NCBI GenBank assembly: GCA_022496185.1
Contig: WTXG01000129.1
Span: 42,437-106,436 of the forward strand
DNA length: 64,000 bases
From: Multifurca ochricompacta
Lineage: Eukaryota; Basidiomycota; Agaricomycetes; Russulales; Russulaceae
Direction: 5' to 3'
The notes under the pieces were generated by a model. That model saw only the letters and a program-made list of their open reading frames with translations, was not told where the DNA came from and made no database searches. Positions 43,930-54,722 of the stretch are shown piece by piece. A program made the position numbers and the translations under genes. The stretch's first letter is position 1; each line of letters opens with the position of its first letter.

Positions 43930-45651
43930 TTATTCCACCAGCAGGACACTATCCAATACACTGAAGCCCGCGGCGACTCCGCCCTCATCAACGTCCTCCG
44001 CTTTTGTTCGCACCAACCACCCAGCCTGTTCTTCCTTTAACTCCCGCCCTTCCCAAACAACGCCCAGCCAAACACACCGAGCTCGCTCATCACTCGTGTA
44101 TGCACTCTTGCCGCGCCGGGTCTTAAAAGGTGCGCGCCGACTTCACGTGGGGGACGAATAAGCTCCATCGCGACCCACGCCGCTCGCTCCTGCTGCGGAA
44201 GCTGGGCGACAAATGATGGTATTTTGTCCCGATAGATGTTATTACCCCCACCCTCACGTTGGGGCTTGATCACGAGCTCGTTGGCCCCCCGCACGGCTTC
44301 ATCTGCCCCTGCGCCGCCACCTTTATCCAGGCCCCACAAGCGGACCCAGCTGTTGCGAACTAATGCGGCACCCTCAGAGGGAGAAAGGAAGCGCTCGAGT
44401 ACGCCTGGGCGAGTGAGCACCTCTTGCACCTTCTTCCCACCCGCGAGCTGCAAAGCGAGGCTCGGACATTGAGCAGCGCGCGAACTCTCCAAGAGGGCGC
44501 GCGTTGCGTAGTCAGCTGGCGATGCGTAATCTGCCGGCGCGTATCCAGCACGGTAATATACAACGGAGATTTCTACGGGAGTTCCGTTAAGTCCGGAAAA
44601 GATGGGCGCGACCAAAAGAGCGCGTGAAGGGGATATCGACGCGGTCGTGCCAAGTTCAGCAAAGGTTTGACGAGTAACTCGAATGCCGTGACTACAGTCT
44701 TGTGTCACTATATTGAGCAACGTGCCAGGAAAAATGACCTTACGATTGGAAGAGTTGATATTCGAGCAATCGCTGATCGAATATGTTGCGTTCATTTGGT
44801 TGGACAACAAAAAGAACATGTGCACTATTTCACGAATCTTAATCACGGTCTACAAGATGGAATTGAGTAACACGCACTTAGAAATACCATATGCTCTATG
44901 TGCTTCCTCCAGTCCCTCTGCGAGGCCTTTGACAGTGTCGTTGAGTGGGAGATTATTCAAAGACAGAAGCGGAGAAATGCCAAAATATCCAGTTGACTCT
45001 ACAAGATAGCTAAATGAGGGTTTATCAGAGCTCTCAAGTGGCATGGTGAAACACAAGGTGGGCCACACACCGATGCATTCCAGCGACTTGCTGCGAGAGA
45101 GCGCCAAAGGATGAAGAGATGGTGTTGAATTCTACTTGCTTGAGTGAGACTGGATCATTAGTTGTTGGTTGATGCAGCAGATAGTCCGAACGAAAGAGAC
45201 CCAGGTGAAGCGGCTGGTAGTAGTAGATTTAGCATCGTGGAACTGAACGGAACAATGCTCCCCGCACTGGAGGTACACCTTCATCCCGAAGCCTTTTCCA
45301 CGCAGACCATAACGCGCCGGTAAAGTAATCGATGTCAGCGATACCCCCCGAGCCCATGACTTGATCGAGGAAGGCAGTGTCAAGTGCGATCCGAGCGTAC
45401 AAAGCGTTGTAAGCACGCTGAAGACTCAGTGCTTGTGCAAAGAGCTGACGCGGGATAGGAGTTGGCAGCAGAGAGAAAGGGGCATAGATGGCAGATTCTG
45501 GCGCAGGTGGGGGTTGTTTCTCAGGAGAGTATGGAGGCAGGTAAAGCAGGGAGTGTGAGAGTGCATAGGTCGTAGCTAGTAGTGTCAGCTGGTCGAGTTG
45601 CTCCAATGTTAGACCGGGAGGCCAGGAAGTGAATGTGCTCATCGTGCTCAT
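43930..45651 (-). CDS. Glutathione synthetase (eukaryotic type), with an apparent frameshift near the C-terminus
   Basis: Joins glycine to gamma-glutamylcysteine using ATP, the last step of glutathione synthesis. Minus-strand start at 45651 (MSTMSTFTSW). Successive exons give LQRAYNALYARIALD, PLHLGLFRSDYLLHQ with KQVEFNTISSSFG, VVQPNERNIFDQRLLEY, the ATP-grasp motif VIKPQREGGGNNIYRDK (about 44230-44280) and AWVAMELIRPP. After ALFGKGG a TAA (44037-44039) closes the frame. In the neighbouring frame the expected end continues at once: GWLVRTKAEDVDEGGVAAGFSVLD, to TAA at 43930-43932. That end contains the Ala/Gly-rich loop that closes the active site. One base in the G/C-rich run at about 44040-44050 is therefore missing or extra, either a sequencing error or a real lesion. 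Confidence 0.87.
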
Positions 45652-45689
45652 TAATCTCTGTTGCTGATGTGTCAGTTATCCCGATAGCT

Positions 45690-45720
45690 CTGAAATGGTA
45701 CTTGGGGGGGGGGGGGAGTG
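45690..45720. repeat. Homopolymer G tract
   Basis: An uninterrupted run of about 13 G near 45704-45716, between the start of glutathione synthetase and the 2OG oxygenase gene. Likely length-variable. Confidence 0.7.
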
Positions 45721-45862
45721 AGTGATCTCATGAGCATGACGGACGAATGGTCGAGTCGAAGTCATCGATAATCGATCGAGTCAAGCGAGTCCCGTGATCT
45801 TATCTTATCTTGTCGTCTCGGGTTCAAAATTACAAAATTAATTAGAACAAGATAAACCAGCG

Positions 45863-47441
45863 TCAGTGACCATATGTCGCTTGAAGTCTCATCTTCACAT
45901 AGTCGCCCGCAGTCACGACTTCATAACGTGGTGGCCTTTCGGCACTCACGCAGCTAGGGATTGGCTGGTAAAAGATTTCAGCTCCAGTTGTTTCTCAGAA
46001 AAATAGGAGGACGACTCACTTCGAGCAGAACGTCATAGTCGGTGCCAAAGAAAAGAGGGATGGAATAGCGTCGTGCACCCGAACGATTTGCGGCGCGGTG
46101 GACGGTACTCTTGAAAACATCATCTATACCATGGCGATGAGTATTTGTTCTTCATAGTCAGGGAGAAGTGAGGCGACACACTGGTCCATCTAGCAAACTG
46201 GTCTCCTAAACTATAGAGGAACCTTCTTTAGAAGCTAGGACAGACCCTAAGATGTAAGAGACATACTTGATAACAAGTGTCCCTGGAATTGACGGTGCAT
46301 CAATCCACTCTCCACTTGTGTTGCATACTTGCAGAGCCTGGATATCTGGTTGCTGCCATAGGATCGTGAAGCACTGCCAAGCCATTAACTCAGCATCGAG
46401 TGTACGTGACATCTTTAGAGAGCTTACCTCAAAACTGGGGGCAGGGGAGATGGAGGCAAAAGAAGTAGGCCGATAGAAAGAGATAGACAAGCCTTACTCG
46501 GTGTGGGCGCCGATGCCAATCACACGTTCATCGATCGGTCCCGTCTGTGGTGGGTAGTGCAACACGCGTACAAGCGCCGCCGAGTTTTGCGTCTGGTTTT
46601 GTGCTATATCGTTAGCATTCTCACATACTTACCCGTCAGGGTTGAACACGCCTGTACGTACCTTATCGTCAAAAAAGTCTGGTGCGAGATCAAGGGCACG
46701 CGCAAAAAGCGGGAAGAGATTCTTGCCGAGTGCGACCGCAGCATGGCTGCACAACAAAGACAGGTGAATCACCTTCCCCGCAATCCACTATGGTCTGCCA
46801 ACAGACGCACTAGTAGCGCAACAAAGACACCCGGAACCCGGGAACGTCGGGCCACACATTCGCGCCGGCCATAGAGCCGTCTTTCATGCGGCGAGCATCA
46901 AGCGTGCCTGGTGAATCCCCCAACGCCTCCCAACCGAATTCGAATCCTTCGTGCATGTCTCCTGCGCCAGTCGGATCATTGTTGCTGCTCAAAATTGCAT
47001 TGTAACCTTTAAAATTCGGCGTTTTTTTGTTGTCGAGCTAAGGTACGTGTCACGATGACAGTGTAAGGCTTCTGAAAACAATGTGTGCGTGCCTCCATCT
47101 TGACCTCTAGTGGTGATGCAAAGTAAGTCTTCATTGATTCTAGGGCAGATTCGATGATCGCCTCGGAAATATTGTGATTGGTAACTGTCGACCCATCAGT
47201 GAAAGGATGTAAGACCCTGAAGATGGCCAACCATAGAAGAAACCGACATCAATACATGCGTCCCTGATCTGTTTAGCGAGGGCTTGTTGTACCACGGGGT
47301 CAGGATCGGTAATTTCCTTCAAATCTCTAAAGATAGAGAAAAGTTAGTAAGGGTAGGCTTGTCTCAAAGCAAATAGGCAAACATGATCGGTATCTCAGAG
47401 AACGCAGTATTGGCATTCTTTGCAGCTTCAAGTAAGGACAT
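45863..47441 (-). CDS. 2-oxoglutarate-Fe(II) oxygenase, isopenicillin-N-synthase-like, multi-exon
   Basis: Non-haem iron oxygenase with a DIOX_N domain and a jelly-roll core. The proposed start at 47441 gives SLLEAAKNANTAFSEIPI, spliced to IDLKEITDPD, QIRDACIDVGFFYG, SALESMKTYFASP and SSNNDPTGAGDMHEGFEFGW. Then come VIGIGAHT (first iron ligand His), CFTILWQQPDIQALQV, WIDAPSIPGTLVI, and LGDQFARWT followed by DDVFKSTVHRAANRSGARRYS (second His and the Arg that binds 2-oxoglutarate). The Asp of the HxD pair falls at an exon junction (about 46495), so I cannot confirm it directly. The last exon ends at TGA 45863-45865. The substrate is unknown; such enzymes occur in both basic and secondary metabolism. 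It is transcribed divergently from the CCDC25-like gene. Confidence 0.83.
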
Positions 47442-47722
47442 CTTCAAGTCTTGAGTCCAGTCCAACGGGACGGCCCGGCTGTATTTTTGGCTTTGGCGCA
47501 ATAAATCAATGCTCAGCCTTGATTCTCTCTTTTTTTTTTAAAAATCTATAGACAGAGACGGAATGAATTATAGTTTAGTTTGCGGCGAACAGTGGACGAA
47601 ATAATGTATTGGTTCCACAGACGGCGTTTTTAATTTTGATTATATTACCAACCAATATTTAGTATCTCCCCCTTGGGCTGTATTCTCACTTGCAGCGACT
47701 GCACACCTGGGATTCGAGAGCG
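47442..47722. promoter_or_regulatory. Divergent promoter region
   Basis: A 281-bp spacer between two genes transcribed away from each other (2OG oxygenase on minus, CCDC25-like on plus). AT-rich, with a T9 run near 47531 and ATTAT/AATATT elements; no conserved box identified. Confidence 0.4.
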
Positions 47723-48829
47723 ATGGTACTTTTCTTCACTTCCACAGGTCAGTATCCTCATCTGTAGCAAGAGATTCACCTCATCAATACCAGTTAGCGT
47801 ATGAGCCGCTTGTAACCATCTACATGGGCCGGGATAAGGTTGAAAGTGATCGCCTGTCCTTCATTTGTGTCATTATCTTGGGTTCACTAAGACTCATACT
47901 CATAGATGAGGACCTGATCAAGTATGCATGGCCACAAGACGTATGGTTCCATGTGGACAAGCTTTCTTCAGCACACGTTTACCTCCGCCTCCCTGAATCG
48001 ATAACCTCATGGGAGACTATTCCCGAACCATTACTTGTAGACTGCGCACAGCTCGTCAAGGCTAACTCTATAGAAGGTGCTATCTAGCGATTTATACTCC
48101 TTTTTAATTCTGATCTAGGCCGCTCAGGAAACAAGCGGAACGACATCACAATAATTTACACGCCAGCCGACAATCTCAAGGTGCGCCAGCTCGCTACGTC
48201 GTCGTGTCTTCCTAATCTCACCAAGGAATAAAATAAAGAAAACTGGAGACATGGCGGTTGGGCAGGTGTCGTTTCACAATGACAAGCGAGTATGCTGCGC
48301 AGTTTCTGCCCAATAGTCCCTCAGACTGAGATCCACGTATTTAGGTGAAACGAAGTACGCAATATTTTTCTCTCTATCTATTTGACCTAACGAGCGGCTC
48401 ATACTGTCCAGTCTGTATACCAAAGCGCGAAAACGCCATTGTAAATCGTCTGAATAAGACCAAGGTCGAGCGTAATGTCGACCATGAGGCAGAACGGATT
48501 GAACGAGTCAAGCACGAGAATGCCGTCAAGCGCGCCGCAGCTGCTGCCAGGGTACCTAACGCGGTTCACATTCGTAGCGGGAACGCATCTAACTCGATTC
48601 TGAATTTTAGAAGAAGGCTGACCTAGAGCTAGCTGAGGCACGCAAGGCCGAGAAGGCTGCACGGTCGTACGACTCGTTCCTAAATGGAGAAGTGGAAGAT
48701 GAAGGTGATGGGGAACCACAACGGAAGTATAATTCGGTGAAGGAGATGGAAGAAGATTTATGTAGGATTATCTTGCATGGAGTCATGACTCTTGTTCGGT
48801 TCTACAAGTGTGCCCCCACTATACGATGA
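47723..48829 (+). CDS. CCDC25 / Jlp2-like NFACT-R domain protein, multi-exon
   Basis: Members of this conserved eukaryotic family carry an NFACT-R (DUF814) domain. Start at 47723 (MVLFFTST). Later exons give [69 protein letters not shown], and a coiled basic/acidic C-terminus ([13 protein letters not shown] followed by [16 protein letters not shown]). The [15 protein letters not shown] block is the signature of the family. Introns follow KVE (donor at about 47845), IEG, the DNLK region, and the stretch at 48550-48610. The first intron and the exact C-terminus are unsure: the last open frame runs to TGA at 48827-48829, though a donor-like GTAGGA sits at 48762. Confidence 0.85.
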
Positions 48830-49041
48830 GATCTCTCGTCTACTGACAATTTCTATTCTTCGCGGACTGCACCATACATGCGCTTGTGATACGTTACATG
48901 ACAAAATCAACCACACCGACGGGTGTCAAGCAAAAAATATACTTCCAGTACATTCGGATAGCTATCAATTTACAACTGACACTTTGACGATATGTGATTC
49001 TTCAAGAAAGCACACCCCTCATTTGCTCTAGTCCAGACGCT

Positions 49042-51147
49042 TTAAACCCCGTACCGTATTCGCTCTTCCGCCAAAATTGACGGTACTTCAGGGAAGCGGG
49101 GCGTTACCTGGAGATCGAAGGGCAGGGGCCGGCTGCGTCAAGGAGGTTAGCCGAGCTCGTCCGTGGGCGCGGGTACATACATGACCACGCCAGTATCCAT
49201 AAAGGAGTCTGTATCCAGCGGCATTTCATTCCCATTCTCGTCCCGTGTGCGCTCCAAGTTCATCGCCCACAGAGTCCTCGCTGTGTCGATAAAGAGCGCG
49301 TCATTGGCGAGGTGCTTGCCCGGGCAAGCCCTGCGCCCAAACCCGTACGTGGTATGATTGTCCTGATTTCCTTCCGTCGGGCCGGTTATCAGCTCTCCCT
49401 TCTCGTCGATGTATCTCTCCGGCCGGAATTCATCTGCATCGTCACCAAACACGGCGCGGTCATGGTTGCCGTGCCAAACGTTCGGCATACAGATAGCGCC
49501 TTTCGGGATGAACATGCCTTCATACCAACCATCTTCCTTCGCGGCGTGGGCTACTCCGAGCGGAGCGACAGGTCGCCAGCGAAGAACTTCCTTGACAATG
49601 GCGCGCACATATGGAAGGTGCGGGGCGTCGTCAAAGGTGGGAAGGCGAGAGCGGCCGACTACGTCATCGAGTTCGGCTTGCGCGCGACGTTGCACCTCAG
49701 GGAACGCCACCACGGCCAGTGTCCACCAAATTAGAGCGGTAGAAGTAGTTTCAGCGCCAGCAGAACTGTGATAGCTCGCTCTTTTCGAGTTCTCGTGGAG
49801 ATTGAGAATACTGTTACTCACTACATCAACCCAGCCAGGAATGCCATTTCCGGCTCCGTCAGGTTGTCCCGATCATTTCCCTGCAGCAAGGAAGCGCAGA
49901 AACTAGGCCTGGTCCCTCCTTCGTCCTGCAATATCTATCAGCTAGACAGCATATGCCGTATGCGAGACCAGGGCATACAAGGTCGACTTTAACACGGTTC
50001 AAAAGGCCTTGGAACAATTCCTGGTGCTCGTCTCCATGCTTGAGGCCTTCCCTCTTCCACTTTGCAAATCTATTTGTTGACTCCATGTCAATACTCTCAT
50101 CGAACCAGGAAATTTAATTAAATACCTCTTCGGAATGAGCATCATCCAAGGGAATAATTCGACAAAGTATTGCCCGGGGGCACTAGCACGCGTCATCCTG
50201 TCGTTATACGTCTCAATCCCTTCAATGGCCTTATCATGCGCTGAGGTGAGTGGCGGATAGTCGTAGAGGATGGACATGATCACGGAAGCAGTCGTGCGTT
50301 GAAACTCCTTCGGCCAATCGTGATGCGACCCGTTCTCCAGAAGCCCCGAAGCCAACATGGTGGCTTCCCTTGTCAGGATTGAATAGTATTTTCGCACCAC
50401 CGTCTTGGTGAGAGCTGCTTGTGAAGCACGACGCAGACGACGACAGCTGTGTAAGAATATAAGCGTGGACAGTGCGCGGCCATGCGGCCTAAACAAGCAC
50501 TTACTGCGCGTCATAGTTCATGAAAACCATCAGAAGACCTTTGTTGAGGAGCTTCTGCGGTATAATAAGTTGAGGGCGGTCGGAATAGTTATTCGCGCTA
50601 CGTTCGAGAACATCGAAGGCCGACTTGAAACTGTTGAACATAATCACCGGTGTTCCTGCCACATCGAGGTACATAACCTCCCCTGCATTACTCATTCTTT
50701 CATGTTAGCAACGTCCTGGAGAGTTGATGACGAGGGCTCACCGAAGCGTCCCTTGCAATCTTTGGAAAGCAGCCATTTCTTGTCTAATAGCTGAAATGTA
50801 TTCCCAATAATTGGCGAGCGTCGAGGCCCAGGTGGTAATTTTCGCCAAGGACTTTTAACATAAGAGATAATAAAGTAGGTGATCACAGCGAGAAGGGCAC
50901 CGATGATAAGAGTCTTGTTCTCCAGACTCGTTCCAACAGTGGTTTGCCTCAGGAAGCCCTGAATGGCAGATAAATTGAAGGAAGGCTGCGAGATGAAAAG
51001 AAGAGGGTCAGAGATTGCCCCACTCGTGCGGAAAGCACTTCCTTTGGGAGGAGGCGCAAATGCATAGGTCGAGGGGTCATAAATTCCAGGTACCCAACCC
51101 ATGCACTTTTTCAAAACGCTCACCCTTTGCAGAGGACGAGGTTCCAT
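49042..51147 (-). CDS. Cytochrome P450 monooxygenase, paralogue of the 34-kb gene, multi-exon
   Basis: Minus-strand start at 51147. A membrane anchor (IIGALLAVITYFIISYV) precedes the hinge SPWRKLPPGPRRSPIIGN. Exons continue with EVMYLDVAGTPVIMFNS, the C-helix region CRRLRRASQAALTK, ELFPWMMLIPKR, FAKWKREGLKHG and the I helix SAGAETTSTALIWW (crossing an intron near 49745-49805). The K-helix ExxR is VLRWRP-type, and the haem loop YGFGRRACPGKH has the Cys ligand near 49330. The last exon ends EVPSILAEERIRYGV at TAA 49042-49044. Introns fall at the same places as in the gene at 34131-36130, so the two derive from a common ancestor. All motifs are intact. The substrate is unknown. Confidence 0.88.
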
Positions 51148-52019
51148 CAGAGATAATAGGAGGAGGGTAGGGGTCGTAACTTGGGTGGGAGGTCGAAATA
51201 TATAGGTCCTTACCTCCCAGTAGATAATATTATAGGCTTAGAGGACGATAAATGGAAGGATGTTCACTCGCTGCTTGTACCCATTCAGCATTAGAATTGG
51301 TGAAGAAGCGAAATTGAGCCGTAGAAGATGAATAAGAATAAACTTCGGTTCTCAAACAGGATTAGCCAGCTGAAAGCCGAACATTCTACCATGTTACAGA
51401 CTGACGCTACATGCAACACTCACGGGTTATTATTACTCGGTACAGTACAGTACAGAAGCGAGGTGGCATCTTACCGAACTTATTTATTATTAATGGATGT
51501 GTCCAGGACAAGCGGTATATCCATCACACTTTTGGTGTCTGCCCGTTCGAGGTGGGATGTTACGGTGGCTGACCGTTCTGCGTATAGTTCGATTGTCAAA
51601 GATAAACTTGACAGTTCTGATGAGATAATGCTCGAGCACGCAATGCAGAAGCAAGAAGGGAGTCAGATTTCTGGAGTTAACTAAGCTTGTAGATACAAGA
51701 GCTCAAGACTAGAGTCTTTGAGCTATGTCTCTACTGTATTTATATAGTTCAGAGGTACGATGTCACTTAGCGATGACAAGTAGGTGGAATGACATGGAAT
51801 GAACGCGAACAAAGAGGAAGCAAGAGAAAGAAAAATAATTAAATAATTAATAAACTAAATGTACAACTATCGAGCATTAACGTAACATGGGAAGTCCATA
51901 GTACAATGAATGACTAGGTAGAAGAGATATGAATCGTTGGCGACGTATCCGAATGCCTCCTAGACGTAGCAGTAGACCCGTTATGTTTGCCTTGGACCAA
52001 GAATATATGGTAAACAGTA
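51148..52019. other. Intergenic, no gene recognised
   Basis: Upstream of the P450 gene. AT-rich stretch near 51830-51860. No gene recognised. Confidence 0.5.
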
Positions 52020-52545
52020 GAGCAACAATTCAAGGAAGTGCTTTATGACTTTGCAGCACAAGAACAAGTTCAAGACGATTTGCGAGGGTTGAGGACGAAA
52101 GGCGGGCGAATTGACGCGTATGTATGTTGTAGACCTTCAAATACTTGTCCACCGCGCAGGATTACATCGCGACAACACCAGCATGCTTCGAATTTTTGGA
52201 TGGGGACTACAGGGACTACTAACTACCTAATGCATAGACCGACATACTCCCTCCACGCTAGACGTATGGATAAGGGGCAGCTCATATGTAACAAAAGAAC
52301 ATTCTCATTAAACAGGGGATCTACGGCACCAATAACAACACCTGATGAAACCAATCCTTCTTTTGGAAAAAGGGAAGTCAACAAGGACAATCCCAAGGAC
52401 GACCGAGTCAACGAGACCTGAATACTATAGATGTTGATGTTCATCTGATGAGCAGTCACTGAAGAAGACAAAGAATACATCAGACTGTGCTTTCACGAAG
52501 ATACATCTCACGAAACTGCCGCAGTAATAACCACGACCAGTCAAA
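52020..52545 (+). pseudogene. Decayed gag fragment related to chromovirus A
   Basis: With several frame changes, the translation follows the gag A capsid and linker in order. FKEVLYDFAAQEQVQDDL matches the FLDTFFDFTMREQAYESV region of gag A. IDAYV, then LVHRAGLHRDN and LRIFGWGLQGLL, match IDEFI, IQRAGLHPDD and LFAWGLQGHL. EDKEYIRLCFHED matches the start of the zinc-knuckle region. Stops and shifts show it is long dead. No LTR was recognised next to it. Confidence 0.7.
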
Positions 52546-52553
52546 CTAGCCAC

Positions 52554-53218
52554 TAGGGCTGCGCACCGTAGCCGTACCTCACGGGTATGGACGAGTCCGT
52601 AGCACGGTTGCCGTACCCGTGCCGTACCAGCTCAACTCAATCATTGAGACGGACGGGGGACGGGGGACGGGGGACGGGGACGGGGATGGGGACGGAAAAA
52701 CCCATCCAATCCTGTCAAAAAACAGCATTAGACGGCATTAGACGGCATTAGACGGCATTGACTAAATGAACTAAATTTAATCTTGTCATCAAGCCATCAA
52801 AACTGTCGTAAAGATAAGATAAACTAATACTCACTTGACCACATGAAGTGAATGTGACAAGACAGAAGGAATGTGTTGTGTGTGCAGTGTAGAATTGTCT
52901 CTGAATCAATTATCTGACACACTTTAGATTATCTTATCATGGATCATAAGATCGAGTCCTCCGGTTCCCAATAATCCAGTTGCTACTGGACTGGCCCATC
53001 TCAACAGCAGCTTACAGAGTTAGCTATATGATCTCCCTCCATTGCACTAGTCTCCATCTGTATTCTGACAGGAAGTGGTTGCATCTTGCACCCATGCAAG
53101 CTGATACTGGACTGGGTCATTGAGCTGTCTATCAGTCTAGATATTGAATTTTGGTCTGCCAGAGTCCAGTTGAAGGTATGCTCGCATGTACCATACTTGG
53201 CTTCAGGAGTCGCGCCCG
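52554..53218. mobile_element. Second copy of the hAT-like element, 3' end lost
   Basis: Starts TAGGGCTGCGCACCGTAGCC like the copy at 7264. It follows that copy with indels through the GACGGCATT repeats (now beside GACGGGG repeats at 52650-52690), the GACAAGACAGAAGGAATGTG segment and TTTTGGTCTGCCAGAGT. It then meets the end of the long-TIR element at 53219. I could not find its right terminus or a target duplication. Confidence 0.7.
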
Positions 53219-54243
53219 AAGCTCACCCAACTCTCCCCCACCACTGACATCCCTAAAGTGGTAATATTGTCACACGACTGTGATTTGTAATACTATTTAT
53301 TTTAAAAAGGAAAGTTATCAAAACATCATTACAAATCAAAGTCATGTGACATGTAGACAACGTTTTCAACCTAGCTCATTCGACGACCTCACCCCCTCAC
53401 CTTCCCTCACGCACTCCTCCACTGCCCCCTCTACTCAGACTGTCGACAGGATCTCCAATTCCTGCCTGACTGGGCTCTGGAACTTGACCCACCTCCATGG
53501 CACATACTCTTCACTTGCAAACCTTACATTGAGGATTTGCTCACCTTTATCCAGGACATATGGGCCTTCACAAGGCCTCCTTCGGTGAGATGACCTCGTG
53601 AGCTGGATTAAGTCTGAGTTGGTGACATTGGGTAGTATGGGTAAGTTCACCTTTCTTCTCCAACACACAGGCTCTCTTCCCCTCTCCACCCCTTCTCTAT
53701 TACACACTGTCTCATTTCCCTCTACCAAGAGGTTTCGCACATGGTAGTCCCCACCCTTCTCTCATGTTCACAACAGTAGTTACTATGTACTGGTAGTAGC
53801 TGCATGATTTGGGCAACGCCCTGAAGTGCGAATAAAATTGATTTCAAAAAAGAAGAAAACCTAATAGTGAAAATGCTTAACATCCTCCCTCTTCCTGTCC
53901 ATGCAATGGACAATAACACTCCTGCTACAAAAAAATGTTCCAAGGCATGGTGTAAAAATCCTGTACCTTTACAATTACTGCACAAGGAAAAACAAGAAGG
54001 CCCAAAGAGTTCATGAGAGTGAAAACATGCGAGAACACCAAAGTTCTTATCTAATCCTTATCTGATCTTATTCCCACTGATTTGTAATGATATTTATTTT
54101 GTTGATAACTCTCCTTTTAAAATAAATATTTAACGATAACTTCCTTTTTAAAATAAATATTATTACAAATCACAGTCGTGTGACAATATTACTACTTTAG
54201 GGATGTCAGTGGTGGGGGAGAGTAAGGTGACTTCGCGCCCGAA
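53210..54243. mobile_element. Long-TIR DNA transposon (Mutator-like candidate) with 8-11 bp target duplication
   Basis: The body is about 53219-54233 (about 1.0 kb). Both ends carry an inverted repeat that begins AAGCTCACCCAACTCTC (left) and AAGTCACCTTACTCTC (right, inverted). It continues into the shared CTGACATCCCTAAAGTGG and ACGACTGTGATTTGTAATA segments, so the TIR is some 90-100 bp. The direct repeat TCGCGCCCGAA flanks the element (53210-53220 and 54233-54243; the edge is ambiguous by up to 3 bp). TIR length and a 9-bp-class duplication fit Mutator-like elements. No transposase is visible, so it is non-autonomous. Confidence 0.75.
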
Positions 54244-54277
54244 TATAATTTATGGATGCTCCCTTTGGGGGCATGTT

Positions 54278-54487
54278 TCAGTTAGTGATGGCTCGGCTCA
54301 AAGCCGTAAGCCGGCCGTTGCTGAGCCGGAAAAAGCCGAGCCGACATGGTCCGTGAAAACGGCTTCCAGCGGCCCACGGCTCAGGCTTAGGCTATGGAAA
54401 GCCTGAAGCCGCGGCTTTTGGTGGCTGAATCGCGCTTTCTATCCGGATTTTCGCAAGGTTCAACTGTGCAGTTTACAGTGTAAGGAT
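54278..54487. repeat. GC-rich GGCTCGGC/AGCCG-repeat segment, possible DNA-transposon end
   Basis: About 130 bases dense in GGCTCGGC, AAGCCG and CGGCTT units, starting at AGTGATGGCTCGGC. Such subterminal repeats next to a TAGTGATGG-like edge are typical of hAT ends, but no opposite terminus or target duplication was found. It stops at a copia LTR fragment. Confidence 0.4.
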
Positions 54488-54585
54488 GGTGTTGAACCAG
54501 AATACCGGTACAGAGATACCGAGATAGCGGTCCGACGTAATTGTGATCGCGTTGTAAAACAATTGATGAAATCAATACTGATTAT
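54488..54585 (+). repeat. Copia LTR fragment
   Basis: TGTTGAACCAGAATACCGGTACAGAGATACC matches, in opposite orientation, the LTR edge at 59895-59925 (two or so differences) and stays similar for the next tens of bases. Only the LTR start is present; the rest is lost or replaced by the next element. Confidence 0.7.
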
Positions 54586-54722
54586 CTAATCTTATTCCAA
54601 TTGATTTGTAATGATATTTTGTTGATAACTTTCCTTTTTAAAATAAATATTATTACAAATCACAGTCGTGTAACAAGATTACCACTTTAGGGATGTCAGC
54701 GGTGGGGGAGAGTAAGGTGACC
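54586..54722. mobile_element. Truncated copy of the long-TIR element
   Basis: Repeats the right end of the element at 53219-54233 (TTGATTTGTAATGATATT, then AAATAAATATTATTACAAATCACAG, then GGGATGTCAGCGGTGGGGGAG). Only the last ~130 bp are present. Confidence 0.75.
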
